64,000 bases of DNA from Paenibacillus sp. DCT19 (GCF_003268635.1 NZ_CP029639.1:2305501-2369500), one strand, 5' to 3'. Numbered from the stretch's first letter, positions 37,620 through 47,148 are shown. Program-made: numbers and translations. Notes: generated from the sequence alone by a model not told the origin.

Positions 37620-39692
37620 ATGACATACAAATTTCCACCAGTAAGCTCGAAAGCACCACATATGCTACACGGAGCAGACTACAATCCGGAGCAATGGCTT
37701 CGTTACCCTGAGGTTCTTGAAGAGGATATTCGCTTAATGAAGCTTGCCAAATGTAACGTGATGTCCATCGGTATTTTCTCTTGGGTATCCCTTGAACCAG
37801 AAGAGGGTGTATACACGTTCGAATGGCTTGATCAAGTATTGGATCGTTTTGCGGCAAACGGCATCTATGCTTTTCTAGCAACGCCAAGCGGAGCGAGACC
37901 AGCTTGGATGTCTGCCAAGTATCCAGAGGTGCTACGTGTGTCTGAGAACCGTGTACGTAATTTGCATGGTTTCCGTCACAATCATTGTTATACATCACCG
38001 GTATATCGTGAAAAGGTGACTGCAATCAATTCCAAATTGGCTGAGCGTTATTCGGATCATCCGGCAGTGATTGGTTGGCATATTTCCAATGAATTCGGTG
38101 GAGATTGCCACTGTGATTACTGTCAAGCAGCGTTCCGTGAATGGGTTCAGAACAAATATACAACGCTCGATGAGCTTAATCATGCGTGGTGGACCACATT
38201 CTGGAGTCACACGATTACAGATTGGAGTCAAGTTGAGTCGCCTGCTCCGCATGGTGAGACACAGGTGCACGCAATGAATCTGGACTGGCGCCGTTTTGTA
38301 ACGGACCAGACGGCTAACTTTATCGTTCATGAAACTAAACCTCTAAAAGCTAAAAATCCAGATTTACCAGTCACCACGAACCTGATGGAGTTTTATGGTG
38401 GGCTGAACTACTGGAAATTTGCCGATATTCTGGACTTCCTCTCATGGGATAGTTATCCGACATGGCATGATGCGGAAGATGATGGGAAACAAGCATCCAG
38501 AATCGCAATGATGCACGACATCGTTCGTTCCATTAAGGGTGGACAACCTTTCTTGCTGATGGAAAGCACTCCTAGCTCAACGAACTGGCAAGAAGTGAGC
38601 AAGCTGAAACGTCCAGGCATGCACCTTTTATCCTCATTACAGGCTGTAGCACACGGATCTGACAGCGTGCAGTACTTCCAGTGGAGAAAGAGCCGTGGTT
38701 CGAGTGAGAAGCTACATGGTGCGGTGGTAGATCATGTTGGAACAGAGCATACACGCGTATTCCAAGATGTAACTGACGTAGGTACGGCACTTGAAGGCAT
38801 GGAGGCGATTGTTGGAACAGCAGTTCCAGCAGAAGTAGCCATTATCTTCGATTGGGAAAATCGCTGGGCGGTTAACGATTCACAGGGACCGCGCAATATC
38901 GGTGTGAAGTACGAGCAGACAGTGGAAGCGCACTATGAAGCGTTTTGGAAAAAGGGAGTTGCTGTAGACGTAATTGATATGGATGCAGACCTTTCCAAAT
39001 ACAAATTGCTTGTTGCACCAATGCTTTATTTGATGAGAGAAGGTGTTGGAGAGCGCATCGAGAAATTTGTTGAGAATGGCGGAACCTTTGTGGCAACGTA
39101 TTGGTCCGGCATTGTAAACGAAAATGATCTGTGCTTCTTGGGTGGATTCCCAGGTCCGCTTCGCAAAACGCTGGGAATCTGGTCAGAAGAAATTGATGGA
39201 CTACATGATCGTGAGCTTAACGGAATCATTCCAGAGAAGGGTAATGAGCTTAAGCTGAATACAGAGTATGATGCGATTGAGCTGTGTGACCTTATTCATC
39301 TGGAGGGTGCAGAGTCTCTGGCGACGTATCGTTCTGACTTCTACGCAGGACGTCCTGCATTGACCGTTAATCGTCTGGGGTCAGGTAAGGCATATTATAT
39401 GGCGGCACGTCTGAAAGCACCATTTTATGATGACTTCTACGGTAGCTTGATCAATGATCTGAACATCGAACGTGGATTGCAGACAGAGCTTCCAGCAGGA
39501 ACCACTGCTCATACTCGAACAGATGGAACAGCAGATTATGTGTTTGTGCAAAATTATACATCGGAAACGAAGCAAGTGGAGCTGGACGATCAGTCCTATA
39601 CGGATCTGCTTCGTGGAGAAGCGGTTCCAGCGCAGATCACACTGCAACCGTATGATATCCGTGTGTTGCGCAGAGCTGTAGAGCGTAAATAA
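37620..39692 (+). CDS. ganA: Beta-galactosidase, GH42
   Basis: 690 residues, the usual length. The TIM barrel starts with MLHGADYNPEQW; the acid/base is E158 in WHISNEFGG and the nucleophile E315 in LLMESTPSSTNW. Cysteines of the CHCDYC region next to the acid/base fit the zinc site of many GH42 enzymes. A trimerisation domain and a short beta domain follow. It releases galactose from short beta-galactosides made by the GH53 enzyme. No signal peptide. AAAGGAG precedes the ATG. It is the last gene of the galactan operon. Confidence 0.92.
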   Translation: MTYKFPPVSSKAPHMLHGADYNPEQWLRYPEVLEEDIRLMKLAKCNVMSIGIFSWVSLEPEEGVYTFEWLDQVLDRFAANGIYAFLATPSGARPAWMSAKYPEVLRVSENRVRNLHGFRHNHCYTSPVYREKVTAINSKLAERYSDHPAVIGWHISNEFGGDCHCDYCQAAFREWVQNKYTTLDELNHAWWTTFWSHTITDWSQVESPAPHGETQVHAMNLDWRRFVTDQTANFIVHETKPLKAKNPDLPVTTNLMEFYGGLNYWKFADILDFLSWDSYPTWHDAEDDGKQASRIAMMHDIVRSIKGGQPFLLMESTPSSTNWQEVSKLKRPGMHLLSSLQAVAHGSDSVQYFQWRKSRGSSEKLHGAVVDHVGTEHTRVFQDVTDVGTALEGMEAIVGTAVPAEVAIIFDWENRWAVNDSQGPRNIGVKYEQTVEAHYEAFWKKGVAVDVIDMDADLSKYKLLVAPMLYLMREGVGERIEKFVENGGTFVATYWSGIVNENDLCFLGGFPGPLRKTLGIWSEEIDGLHDRELNGIIPEKGNELKLNTEYDAIELCDLIHLEGAESLATYRSDFYAGRPALTVNRLGSGKAYYMAARLKAPFYDDFYGSLINDLNIERGLQTELPAGTTAHTRTDGTADYVFVQNYTSETKQVELDDQSYTDLLRGEAVPAQITLQPYDIRVLRRAVERK

Positions 39693-39710
39693 AAATAGTT
39701 CTTATGGAGG

Positions 39711-39750
39711 CCACCTTGAACGTCGTAACAGACGTGCAGGGTGGTTTTTT
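39711..39750 (+). terminator. Rho-independent terminator of the galactan operon
   Basis: CCACCTTG pairs with CAGGGTGG (one wobble), with an inner ACGTC/GACGT stem, followed by T6. Confidence 0.88.
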
Positions 39751-39907
39751 GAGCGGGTTAGGTTAGTCGGTGATCTCTAGGCTATATTCATAAAGCAAAT
39801 GAACCCTTTTAGACTTTTTCTGGGTAAGATAAAGGAAAAGAGTGCATGTGCAGCGAAGAGAAAAAGGTAACATGCAACTCAAGACTTACAGTCTGGGAGG
39901 AATTGGA

Positions 39908-41347
39908 ATGAATCAAAGGAATCTAGATGGCAACAGCATTATTATTCGGCTGGAAATGACAACGAAAGATATCAAGTTTGGCGAAGTGGCATCGGCCATC
40001 TCGGAAGCTGGCGGAGACATCATTGCCATTGACGTGATTTCAACGAACCAGGATGTTAGTGTGCGTGACTTAACTGTTGCAGTAACCGATTCGCAGGATA
40101 ACAGCAAAATTATAGACGCGGTGCGCGAGCTAAAAGGCGTATCCATCGTTAACGTATCGGATCGAACGTTCCTCTTACATCTGGGAGGTAAGATTGAGGT
40201 AACTCCCAAAACACCGATTCATAACCGGGAGGATCTGTCCCGTGTGTATACACCTGATGTGGCTCGTGTGTGCTCAGCCATTGCGGATGAGCCCGGCAAA
40301 GCCTTTTCACTCACAATTAAGCGTAATACTGTAGCAGTTGTATCGGATGGAAGTGCCGTTCTGGGTCTGGGTAATATCGGCCCGCGTGCCGCAATGCCTG
40401 TAATGGAAGGTAAGGCGATGTTATTCAAGCAGTTCGCTGGTGTGGATGCTTTTCCAATATGCTTGGATACGCAGGATACCGAGGAAATCATTCGAACTGT
40501 GAAAGCGATATCACCTGCATTCGGTGGTATTAATCTAGAGGATATTTCCTCACCTCGTTGCTTCGAAATTGAACGCCGCTTGAACGAGGAGTTAGATATT
40601 CCTGTTTTTCATGATGACCAGCATGGTACGGCGGTTGTGTTATATGCCGGATTAATCAATGCCCTGAAGTTGGTTGGAAAGTCAATTACCGATGTGAAAA
40701 TCGTCGTGTGTGGTATTGGTGCGGCGGGCGTGGCATGTAGCAATATATTGTTGTCTGCAGGAGCCAATCGATTAATTGGCGTAGATCGTGAAGGTGCCCT
40801 TGTGCGCACCCAGACCTATGAGAGCGAAGTCTGGAGCGACTACGCTGCTCGAACGAATCCTGAGCTTGAGACAGGCTCCTTGCGTGACGTTATCCGTGAT
40901 GCAGACGTGTTTATTGGTCTCTCGCGAGGCAATCTGCTGTCCAGGGAAGATGTACAATCGATGGCGGCAGATCCAATCGTGTTTGCGATGGCAAATCCTG
41001 TTCCAGAGATTATGCCTGCTGAGGTGGAGGATATTGTAGCCGTGATGGCGACAGGGCGTTCGGATTACCCGAATCAGATCAATAACGTGCTCTGCTTCCC
41101 TGGTATGTTCAGAGCTGTGCTGGATTGCCGTGCGACAGAGATCAATGAGGAAATGAAACTAGCCGCTGCAAAAGCCATTGCTGCTGCCATCTCGGATGAA
41201 GAGCGATCGCGCTATTACATTATCCCAAGTGTGTTTAACGACAAAGTCGTCAAGGCGATGCGTAATCGTGTGGTCGAGGCGGCGGTAAGAACAGGTGTGG
41301 CTCGCCGTGTACCACGGGAACAAGCGCGTGAAAGCGAGGAATTGTAG
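39908..41347 (+). CDS. NAD(P)-dependent malic enzyme with N-terminal ACT domain
   Basis: 479 residues. An ACT-type regulatory domain covers about 8-85 (IIRLEMTTKDIKFGEVASAI). The malic enzyme core follows: VYTPDVARVC, SDGSAVLGLGNIGPRAAMPV, EDISSPRCFEIERRL, FHDDQHGTAVV and the NAD-binding VVCGIGAAGVACSNILL. It converts malate to pyruvate and CO2. The ACT domain suggests control by an amino acid or other small ligand. The ATG at 39908 follows GGGAGG 7 bases away; the longer frame from 39842 adds residues without family support. It is coupled to the HD gene, one base apart. Confidence 0.9.
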   Translation: MNQRNLDGNSIIIRLEMTTKDIKFGEVASAISEAGGDIIAIDVISTNQDVSVRDLTVAVTDSQDNSKIIDAVRELKGVSIVNVSDRTFLLHLGGKIEVTPKTPIHNREDLSRVYTPDVARVCSAIADEPGKAFSLTIKRNTVAVVSDGSAVLGLGNIGPRAAMPVMEGKAMLFKQFAGVDAFPICLDTQDTEEIIRTVKAISPAFGGINLEDISSPRCFEIERRLNEELDIPVFHDDQHGTAVVLYAGLINALKLVGKSITDVKIVVCGIGAAGVACSNILLSAGANRLIGVDREGALVRTQTYESEVWSDYAARTNPELETGSLRDVIRDADVFIGLSRGNLLSREDVQSMAADPIVFAMANPVPEIMPAEVEDIVAVMATGRSDYPNQINNVLCFPGMFRAVLDCRATEINEEMKLAAAKAIAAAISDEERSRYYIIPSVFNDKVVKAMRNRVVEAAVRTGVARRVPREQARESEEL

Positions 41348-41348
41348 G

Positions 41349-42083
41349 ATGGGAGAGCACACTTCTGAGCGATCTACAACAAGTTTGCAGGAATCAGGTG
41401 CTAACCAGCAGATCGATGGCATGCGGGTTGGCGAGGGTATTCTTCAAGCCGCGCGCACCTTTGTTCAGGCGGATTCAGCTGCACATGCGGATGGTCATGA
41501 CTGGTCCCATATCGAGCGGGTCACTGCATTGGCGGTAGAGATTGCGCATCGGATGGGAGCAGATCCATTTATCGTTGAGCTCGCGGCGTTACTACATGAT
41601 GTGCCTGATGAGAAGCTGAATGAAAGCTTGGAGGCCGGCATGGCGAAGCTCCATTCATGGCTAGATACACAGCCTCTTGAGGCGAGCAAACGCGAGACAG
41701 TTGTGAATATTATCAGTACGATCTCTTACGCAGGCGGACAACGTCCTGAAGTCTCCAGCTTAGAGGCTCAGGTTGTGCAGGATGCAGATCGTCTCGATGC
41801 GCTAGGAGCGATCGGGATCGCCCGTGCTTTCTCATTTGGCGGTTCCAGAGGACGGGAGATGTACAATCCTGCAATTTCTCCTCGGGAACAGATGACCCGT
41901 GAGGAATATCGTAATGGGCGCAGCACAACGATTAACCATTTTTACGAGAAACTGTTTAAGCTGAAGGATCTTATGAATACATCATATGGTAAAGAGCTCG
42001 CGGAGGAACGACATGCTTATATGGTTCAATTCGTTCAACAGTTCAAGCGTGAATGGGAAGGAACCGATAAAGACAACGTATAA
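41349..42083 (+). CDS. HD-domain phosphohydrolase, YpgQ-like
   Basis: 244 residues. The metal-binding HD motifs are visible: H of GHDWSHIERV, HD of AALLHDVPDEK and the distal D of VQDADRLDALGAIGIARAF. The order and the ISTISYAGG block resemble B. subtilis YpgQ, reported as a nucleotide pyrophosphohydrolase. The first ~40 residues are extra. The start codon lies one base after the malic enzyme stop, with GAGGAA just upstream inside that gene, so translation is probably coupled. A functional link with malic enzyme is not obvious. Confidence 0.82.
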   Translation: MGEHTSERSTTSLQESGANQQIDGMRVGEGILQAARTFVQADSAAHADGHDWSHIERVTALAVEIAHRMGADPFIVELAALLHDVPDEKLNESLEAGMAKLHSWLDTQPLEASKRETVVNIISTISYAGGQRPEVSSLEAQVVQDADRLDALGAIGIARAFSFGGSRGREMYNPAISPREQMTREEYRNGRSTTINHFYEKLFKLKDLMNTSYGKELAEERHAYMVQFVQQFKREWEGTDKDNV

Positions 42084-42381
42084 GCGTATCCTGCATTAAC
42101 TTGGGGATAACATAAATAGCATGAATGGACCGTTATCTCTTCCACAGAGTTCGGTCTATTCTAGTTGTAACGGATTGAAGTGAAGTCAAAATTGGTTCTA
42201 GCCGGTGGATTAGCGTGTATGAATGCACTTTCGAATAGCACAGACTACATATTCCGTGGTACAATGAATCGTTCTTGTGAGAATATGACATGAATATGAA
42301 GATCACTACAATGAAATACGGGGTAATAATGATTAATAATGCAGTTTACAGAAAAGATAGGTTAGGTAAGGAGGGGTTGCC

Positions 42382-43446
42382 GTGTCGTTCGGAGCACGAG
42401 TGCTTAAGACAGGGATTGCGGTAACGCTTGCTCTGTACCTCAGTATGTTTCTTAACCCGCAGTCGCCTGTGCCGGCTGCGATCGCGGCGATTTTTGCCAT
42501 GCAGCCATCCATTTATCGTTCATGGAAATACTTCTTGGATCAGTTGCAGACAACAACACTTGGTGCCATTGTTGCACTACTCGGCGGTATGATGCTGTCC
42601 AATGAACCCATCGCGGTTGGATTGATTATTGTGCTCGTCATCATGATCTGTCTTAAGCTGAATATGGGTGAGACCGTAGGTCTGACACTCGTTACCGTGG
42701 TTTCCATTATGGAAGCTTCGGGAGATTGGCATTTTGCACTGAATCGGTTTCTCTTAACGCTTATTGGTATTGTGTCAGCCTTCCTTATTAACATTACAGT
42801 CTTTCCTCCCAAGCCGAAGGTGCAGTTTGTGAAACAAATTCAGAATGTATTTAACAGTATGTCACTCTTGCTAAGAACGTCCATCTCAGATGAGATTAAG
42901 GAAGCCGTATTCCGGGACGAGAAGAGCAACCTGGGTGGCTCCATTAAATCCCTGTCTGATAAGTACAATTTGTTTGAAGAAGAACAGAAGAAGATGAAAC
43001 GCTCCAAGTTCAGCCAGACCCGCCAAATGGTTGTGTATAAGCAGATGTTACTGAGTCTGCAAAAGGGTTATGAAGTATTGGACTCTGTTGAACGTCACTA
43101 CTTCCAAGCACAGCGAAGCCCTGAATTGGATCGTTTCTTCGATACTCACTTGGAGAGATTGATTAAATTTCACGAGCACGCACTTCTCAAGTTCGAAGAT
43201 AAGCTGAAGCCCAATGGTGAGGAGGCAGAGCAGTTTATTTTGGACAATGATCATTTCATGGAGCAAGCGATCACGGAGTTTGATGTTGACCAGAACGGCA
43301 TGCTTCGACTGTCCATTGTTGCTGCGGCGATCTATGATTATGGCTACCAACTGGAGCGACTCAATCGCCTTGCTGATCATGTACACAGTGGGAGCGATGA
43401 TAAGGACTCACAGGATCATATCCTGAATTGGATTAAGTGGCCTTAA
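42382..43446 (+). CDS. Aromatic acid exporter family protein (ArAE/FUSC type)
   Basis: 354 residues. About five or six hydrophobic segments in the first 145 residues (VTLALYLSMFLNPQSPVPAA; IFAMQPSIYRSWKYFLDQLQ; LVTVVSIMEASGDW) match the N-terminal membrane half of fusaric-acid-resistance-like proteins. A helical, charged cytoplasmic domain follows. Related B. subtilis proteins (YqjA, YgaE) are of uncertain role. GTG start after AAGGAGGGG (42369-42377). The upstream 298 bases hold no gene and no clear motif. Confidence 0.82.
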   Translation: MSFGARVLKTGIAVTLALYLSMFLNPQSPVPAAIAAIFAMQPSIYRSWKYFLDQLQTTTLGAIVALLGGMMLSNEPIAVGLIIVLVIMICLKLNMGETVGLTLVTVVSIMEASGDWHFALNRFLLTLIGIVSAFLINITVFPPKPKVQFVKQIQNVFNSMSLLLRTSISDEIKEAVFRDEKSNLGGSIKSLSDKYNLFEEEQKKMKRSKFSQTRQMVVYKQMLLSLQKGYEVLDSVERHYFQAQRSPELDRFFDTHLERLIKFHEHALLKFEDKLKPNGEEAEQFILDNDHFMEQAITEFDVDQNGMLRLSIVAAAIYDYGYQLERLNRLADHVHSGSDDKDSQDHILNWIKWP

Positions 43447-43497
43447 TAGTGAATTGCAGTCGGCGGGATAGTCATATACAATAGAACCACAACTTAG

Positions 43498-43524
43498 CCC
43501 GGACAGCCTTGTCCGGGTTATTTT
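43498..43524 (+). terminator. Hairpin terminator after the exporter gene
   Basis: CCCGGACA, GCCT loop, TGTCCGGG, followed by TTATTTTG. Strong stem with a broken T-run. Confidence 0.75.
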
Positions 43525-43560
43525 GTTGCAGGTGTACCAAATCATTAATAATATAAATGC

Positions 43561-43647
43561 GTTCAAAATTTAAACCCCTTATTTGATGCTGAGATGCCAC
43601 TAGGCACCTTCGTAATCAAAAGTGGACTTTTTGAACTACCCCTATAA
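43561..43647 (-). repeat. Short dispersed relative of the 184-bp repeat, reversed
   Basis: Read on the minus strand it starts TTATAGGGGTAGTTCAAAA and continues AGTCCACTTTTGATTACGAA, then GTGGCATCTCAGCATC, matching the 5' part of the tandem units with a small change (GATGCGCGA replaced by GTGCCTA). It ends with TTTTGAAC at its other edge, so it has its own terminal inverted repeats (GTTCAAAA/TTTTGAAC) and looks like an internally deleted form. Confidence 0.8.
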
Positions 43648-43665
43648 TGAATCGAGGGAGATCTT

Positions 43666-44133
43666 ATGACTTCAACAATAACAGAGCTTAACCCTAAGTT
43701 AATGCGGTGGTTTGACGGACAGCATTTACAGGACAAAAAACACGAAGCCATGCAACTACTAACCGTTTCGGAAGATGCATGGCCACATCAAGCTATGATT
43801 AGTGTGGGCGAACTGGTTGCGATAAGTCCAACAATCTTAAGACTTGCATTGTGGTCTGGCACACAGACAAGCAAGAATATGGAGCGAACGGGTAAGGCTA
43901 CTTTGATCGCGATTGTAGATCACCAATTGTTAACCATTCGGCTTGCATTACGCACTCTTCCTCCCATAGCTGAGTCTGTTCATCCAAGGGATCGTTACGA
44001 AGGTGAAATTACGAGTATTCGTGTAGATCATGCGCCTTACGCCGACATCACCTCTGGGATTACCTATCAATTGAAGGACGAGCCTGGCACATTAAAGCGT
44101 TGGGAAGAGACGATTGCAGAGTTGCGATTTTAG
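43666..44133 (+). CDS. Pyridoxamine 5'-phosphate oxidase-like flavin-binding protein
   Basis: 155 residues. The split-barrel pattern of the PNPOx-like family is suggested by WPHQAMISVGELVAISPTIL, LRLALWSGTQTSKNMERTGK and ATLIAIVDHQLLTIRLALR. Members bind FMN or F420 and reduce small molecules or sense them; this one lacks a clear assignment. It begins 18 bases after a repeat copy; AGGGAG lies before the ATG. Confidence 0.7.
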   Translation: MTSTITELNPKLMRWFDGQHLQDKKHEAMQLLTVSEDAWPHQAMISVGELVAISPTILRLALWSGTQTSKNMERTGKATLIAIVDHQLLTIRLALRTLPPIAESVHPRDRYEGEITSIRVDHAPYADITSGITYQLKDEPGTLKRWEETIAELRF

Positions 44134-44528
44134 AGATTGCTTGAAAGTCTACTTAATTAGTACGTAAACAATCATAATTAACATGTGAAATGATCTATAT
44201 CGATCCATATGGTGGGTAATAATAAGCTAAGAAGAGACGATGCTGCATAGGATATATGGGGTGTGGGGGAAGAGATAAAGCTAAAGCTTACAACAATACA
44301 TTGAAGAAATATATAGGAGTTAGAAATTAACATTAGAAAACAACAAAAAACGCCTCCGCTTGCATCGGGACGTTGTCACTGGTACAATAAAAAATGGTTT
44401 TCAAAAAATTAGAACTAATTAACATAAATTTAAAATGTTTACTTTCTAATAATTATACCATGGCCTAGTCGGGCTTGTCAAATGGGCTTTTGAGGACACA
44501 TTCCGGGGAAAGAGGGGCATAGGATTAT
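44134..44528. other. AT-rich intergenic region before helD
   Basis: 395 bases without a gene. Near 44347-44376 a weak GC-rich hairpin preceded by A6 could act as a minus-strand terminator, but no minus-strand gene uses it. The part from 44390 to 44460 is very AT-rich and probably holds the helD promoter; I cannot place the hexamers with certainty. Confidence 0.4.
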
Positions 44529-46904
44529 ATGAGTACAGAGCAGCAATGGAGCGAAGAACAGCATCGGGTCAACAGTGTAACCAATCAGATTGAACGTAAA
44601 ATTACAACTCTTGAACAAGAGGTTGGTTCCTTTCGAGACGAAGTTGTAGAGATGAGAAAGGATTTCTGGGACGAGGTTACGATGAACTTTAGTGAAGCCG
44701 ATGATGTAGGGGAGACCTCTACAAGTATGCGGCAGCAGTCGCAGGTTTTATCGGATCGGGAGCGTAGTCATTTGAATACGGCAGCGGCACTCGACAAAAT
44801 GAAAAGACTACATCACTCGCCTTATTTTGGACGCATTGATTTCAAAGAGGACGGCTATCCGCAGGCAGAGCGCATTTATCTTGGCATTGCTTCCTTGCTC
44901 GATGAGAAGGAGGAGTCCTTCCTGGTCTACGATTGGCGTGCTCCGATATCCAACCTGTATTATGATGGTGCGCCAGGGCCAATCACATATGAGACACCAA
45001 GCGGTGAGATCAGCGGCGACATTGAGATGAAGCGGCAATTTGTCATCCGTGAAGGTCGTATCCGGTTCATGTTTGACACAGGTGTAACCATCGGCGATGA
45101 ATTGTTGCAGGCTGTTCTAAGCCGGACGTCAGATGCCCAGATGAAAAGTATTGTGGCGACGATCCAGAGAGAGCAAAACCGTATTATCCGTAACGATCGA
45201 ACTCGTATGCTGATTGTACAGGGCGCTGCTGGAAGCGGCAAAACGTCGGCTGCCCTTCAGCGTGTAGCCTATCTTCTATATAAATACCGTGAACACTTGT
45301 CAGCGGATCAGATGGTGCTTTTCTCGCCAAATCCGATGTTCAATAGTTATGTATCCACCGTATTACCTGAGTTAGGCGAAGAGAATATGCTGCAAACGAC
45401 GTTCCAAGAGTATTTGGAGCGGCGTCTGGGACGGGAATACCAGCTTGAAGATCCGTTTATTCAGCTTGAATATGTGCTCTCCGCTACAGAGGACGCGGCT
45501 TACCCTGCGCGCATGTCTGGTATTCGGTTCAAATCATCTGAATCGTTCCTGAAGGTGATTACGAAATACAAAGACAACTTAATGCTGGCTGGCATGAAAT
45601 TCAAGCCGGTTCGTTTCCAAGGACGTGCTGTTGTTACGGCTGAGGCGATGGCGGAGAAATTCTACAGTTATGAACCATCGGTCAAGCTGGTGAATCGGCT
45701 CGAAATGTTAAGAGATTGGATGTTGAAGGAACTCTCCGCATTTGGCAAAAGCGAACTAGAGGCACCTTGGGTAGATCAGCAACTTGATCTGATGGAGCCA
45801 GAAGAACTGCAACGAGCTTTCCAACGTCTGAAGCGTAAGCAAAAAGGGAAGGTGGATACGTTTGACGATTTTGTGCAGGAACGCGAGATTCTAGCCAGAA
45901 TGGTCGTGAGTAGCCGCCTTAAGCCTTTGCGTAAATGGATCAAATCGTTGCGGTTTGTTGATGTTCGCAAGCTTTATTCCCAATTGTTCAAGGATCAAGG
46001 ACAGCTTGTTCGACTGCTGGATAACGAACCATTGCCTGCGTACTGGGAAGAAATTAGCGATATGACACTTCGGAGAATGAAAGAACAAGAGCTTGCTTAC
46101 GAAGATATCACACCCTATCTGTACTTACGCGAACTATTGCTAGGGTTCCATATCAACTCTAACATTCGGCATGTGATTATTGACGAAGCGCAGGATTATT
46201 CTGCGTTCCAGCTGGCTTTTATGAAAAGATTGTTTCCACGAGCGAAGATTACAGCATTGGGCGATTTCAATCAGGCCATCTATGCTCATTCCTCTGTGCT
46301 GAGTGGGACGGGGCCATTAACGAACCTATACGGCCCTGAAAATACGGAAGTCATTGAACTCACCTGTAGTTATCGCTCAACACATGAGATTGTGGAGTTC
46401 ACGCGGGGAATGGTTCCAAGTGGAGAAGAGATTATTCCGTTTAACCGTAGTGGGGAGAAACCTCAAGTTATCGTCACAACGTCTGAACAGAAGCATCTTG
46501 ATCTGATTACAGCTGATCTTAATGCCTTAATTGAGGAAGGATATGAGTCTGTAGCGGTAATCTGTAAGACCGCAGAAGAGAGTAGAGAAGTGCATGAGGC
46601 ACTTAGTAAGGCATTAACTACCGCGCCGAAGCTAATCAAAAAAACGACGTTAGCGTTCGAACGTGGTGTTCATGTCATACCTGCATACTTAGCAAAAGGT
46701 GTGGAGTTCGATGCTGTACTCATCTACGACGGTTCTGAAGAGCAATATGCCCAAGAGCATGAACGCAAATTGTTCTATACAGCATGTACGCGGGCTATGC
46801 ATTTACTTCATATCTATTGTTTAGGTCAACCGAGTCCATTTATCACTTCGCAATCCGAGACGTTATATCATACAGGGAAGATATCTGCTGCTCGGGCAGA
46901 TTAA
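44529..46904 (+). CDS. helD: RNA polymerase recycling motor HelD
   Basis: 791 residues, close to B. subtilis HelD (774). A long N-terminal coiled coil (about 1-100) would enter the RNA polymerase secondary channel. The UvrD-like ATPase has Walker A GAAGSGKT at 232-239, Walker B-like IIDEAQDYS, a TCSYRSTHEI motif and the late motifs AKGVEFDAVLIYDGS and FYTACTRAMHLLHI. HelD removes stalled RNA polymerase from DNA and recycles it. It is flanked by its own AT-rich upstream region and a terminator. Confidence 0.93.
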   Translation: MSTEQQWSEEQHRVNSVTNQIERKITTLEQEVGSFRDEVVEMRKDFWDEVTMNFSEADDVGETSTSMRQQSQVLSDRERSHLNTAAALDKMKRLHHSPYFGRIDFKEDGYPQAERIYLGIASLLDEKEESFLVYDWRAPISNLYYDGAPGPITYETPSGEISGDIEMKRQFVIREGRIRFMFDTGVTIGDELLQAVLSRTSDAQMKSIVATIQREQNRIIRNDRTRMLIVQGAAGSGKTSAALQRVAYLLYKYREHLSADQMVLFSPNPMFNSYVSTVLPELGEENMLQTTFQEYLERRLGREYQLEDPFIQLEYVLSATEDAAYPARMSGIRFKSSESFLKVITKYKDNLMLAGMKFKPVRFQGRAVVTAEAMAEKFYSYEPSVKLVNRLEMLRDWMLKELSAFGKSELEAPWVDQQLDLMEPEELQRAFQRLKRKQKGKVDTFDDFVQEREILARMVVSSRLKPLRKWIKSLRFVDVRKLYSQLFKDQGQLVRLLDNEPLPAYWEEISDMTLRRMKEQELAYEDITPYLYLRELLLGFHINSNIRHVIIDEAQDYSAFQLAFMKRLFPRAKITALGDFNQAIYAHSSVLSGTGPLTNLYGPENTEVIELTCSYRSTHEIVEFTRGMVPSGEEIIPFNRSGEKPQVIVTTSEQKHLDLITADLNALIEEGYESVAVICKTAEESREVHEALSKALTTAPKLIKKTTLAFERGVHVIPAYLAKGVEFDAVLIYDGSEEQYAQEHERKLFYTACTRAMHLLHIYCLGQPSPFITSQSETLYHTGKISAARAD

Positions 46905-46937
46905 GCAAAGTGATATAGGCTTAACGAAACCAAGGAG

Positions 46938-46965
46938 ACTTCCGTCCGAGTGGACGGAAGTTTTT
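46938..46965 (+). terminator. Rho-independent terminator after helD
   Basis: ACTTCCGTCC, GAGT loop, GGACGGAAGT, then T5: a perfect 10-bp stem. Confidence 0.92.
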
Positions 46966-47059
46966 CTATCTATTTTCTGACATTGTAGCTGAGTAGACTT
47001 AGCTGGTTTGGATGGTTTGGATAAATTGTGCATCTGAATTTGGATTTAAACACAATTGG

Positions 47060-47076
47060 TGTAAATTTTCTTTACA
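47060..47076. promoter_or_regulatory. GlnR/TnrA-like box upstream of adenine deaminase
   Basis: TGTAAATTTTCTTTACA fits TGTNA-N7-TNACA exactly and lies within a perfect 7-5-7 inverted repeat (47059-47077). Its right half covers the -35 hexamer, so binding should repress. Nitrogen-dependent control of purine use is the inferred meaning. Confidence 0.7.
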
Positions 47077-47099
47077 CTTAGAGTTCGGGCTCATATAAT
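47071..47099 (+). promoter_or_regulatory. SigA-type promoter of adenine deaminase
   Basis: TTTACA (47071-47076), a 17-base spacer and TATAAT (47094-47099), about 50 bases before the start codon. Both hexamers and spacing are near ideal. Confidence 0.8.
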
Positions 47100-47148
47100 C
47101 GAAACAATATACTTTTTTGGAGCGTTTAATTCAGAAGGAGGCAACAAC

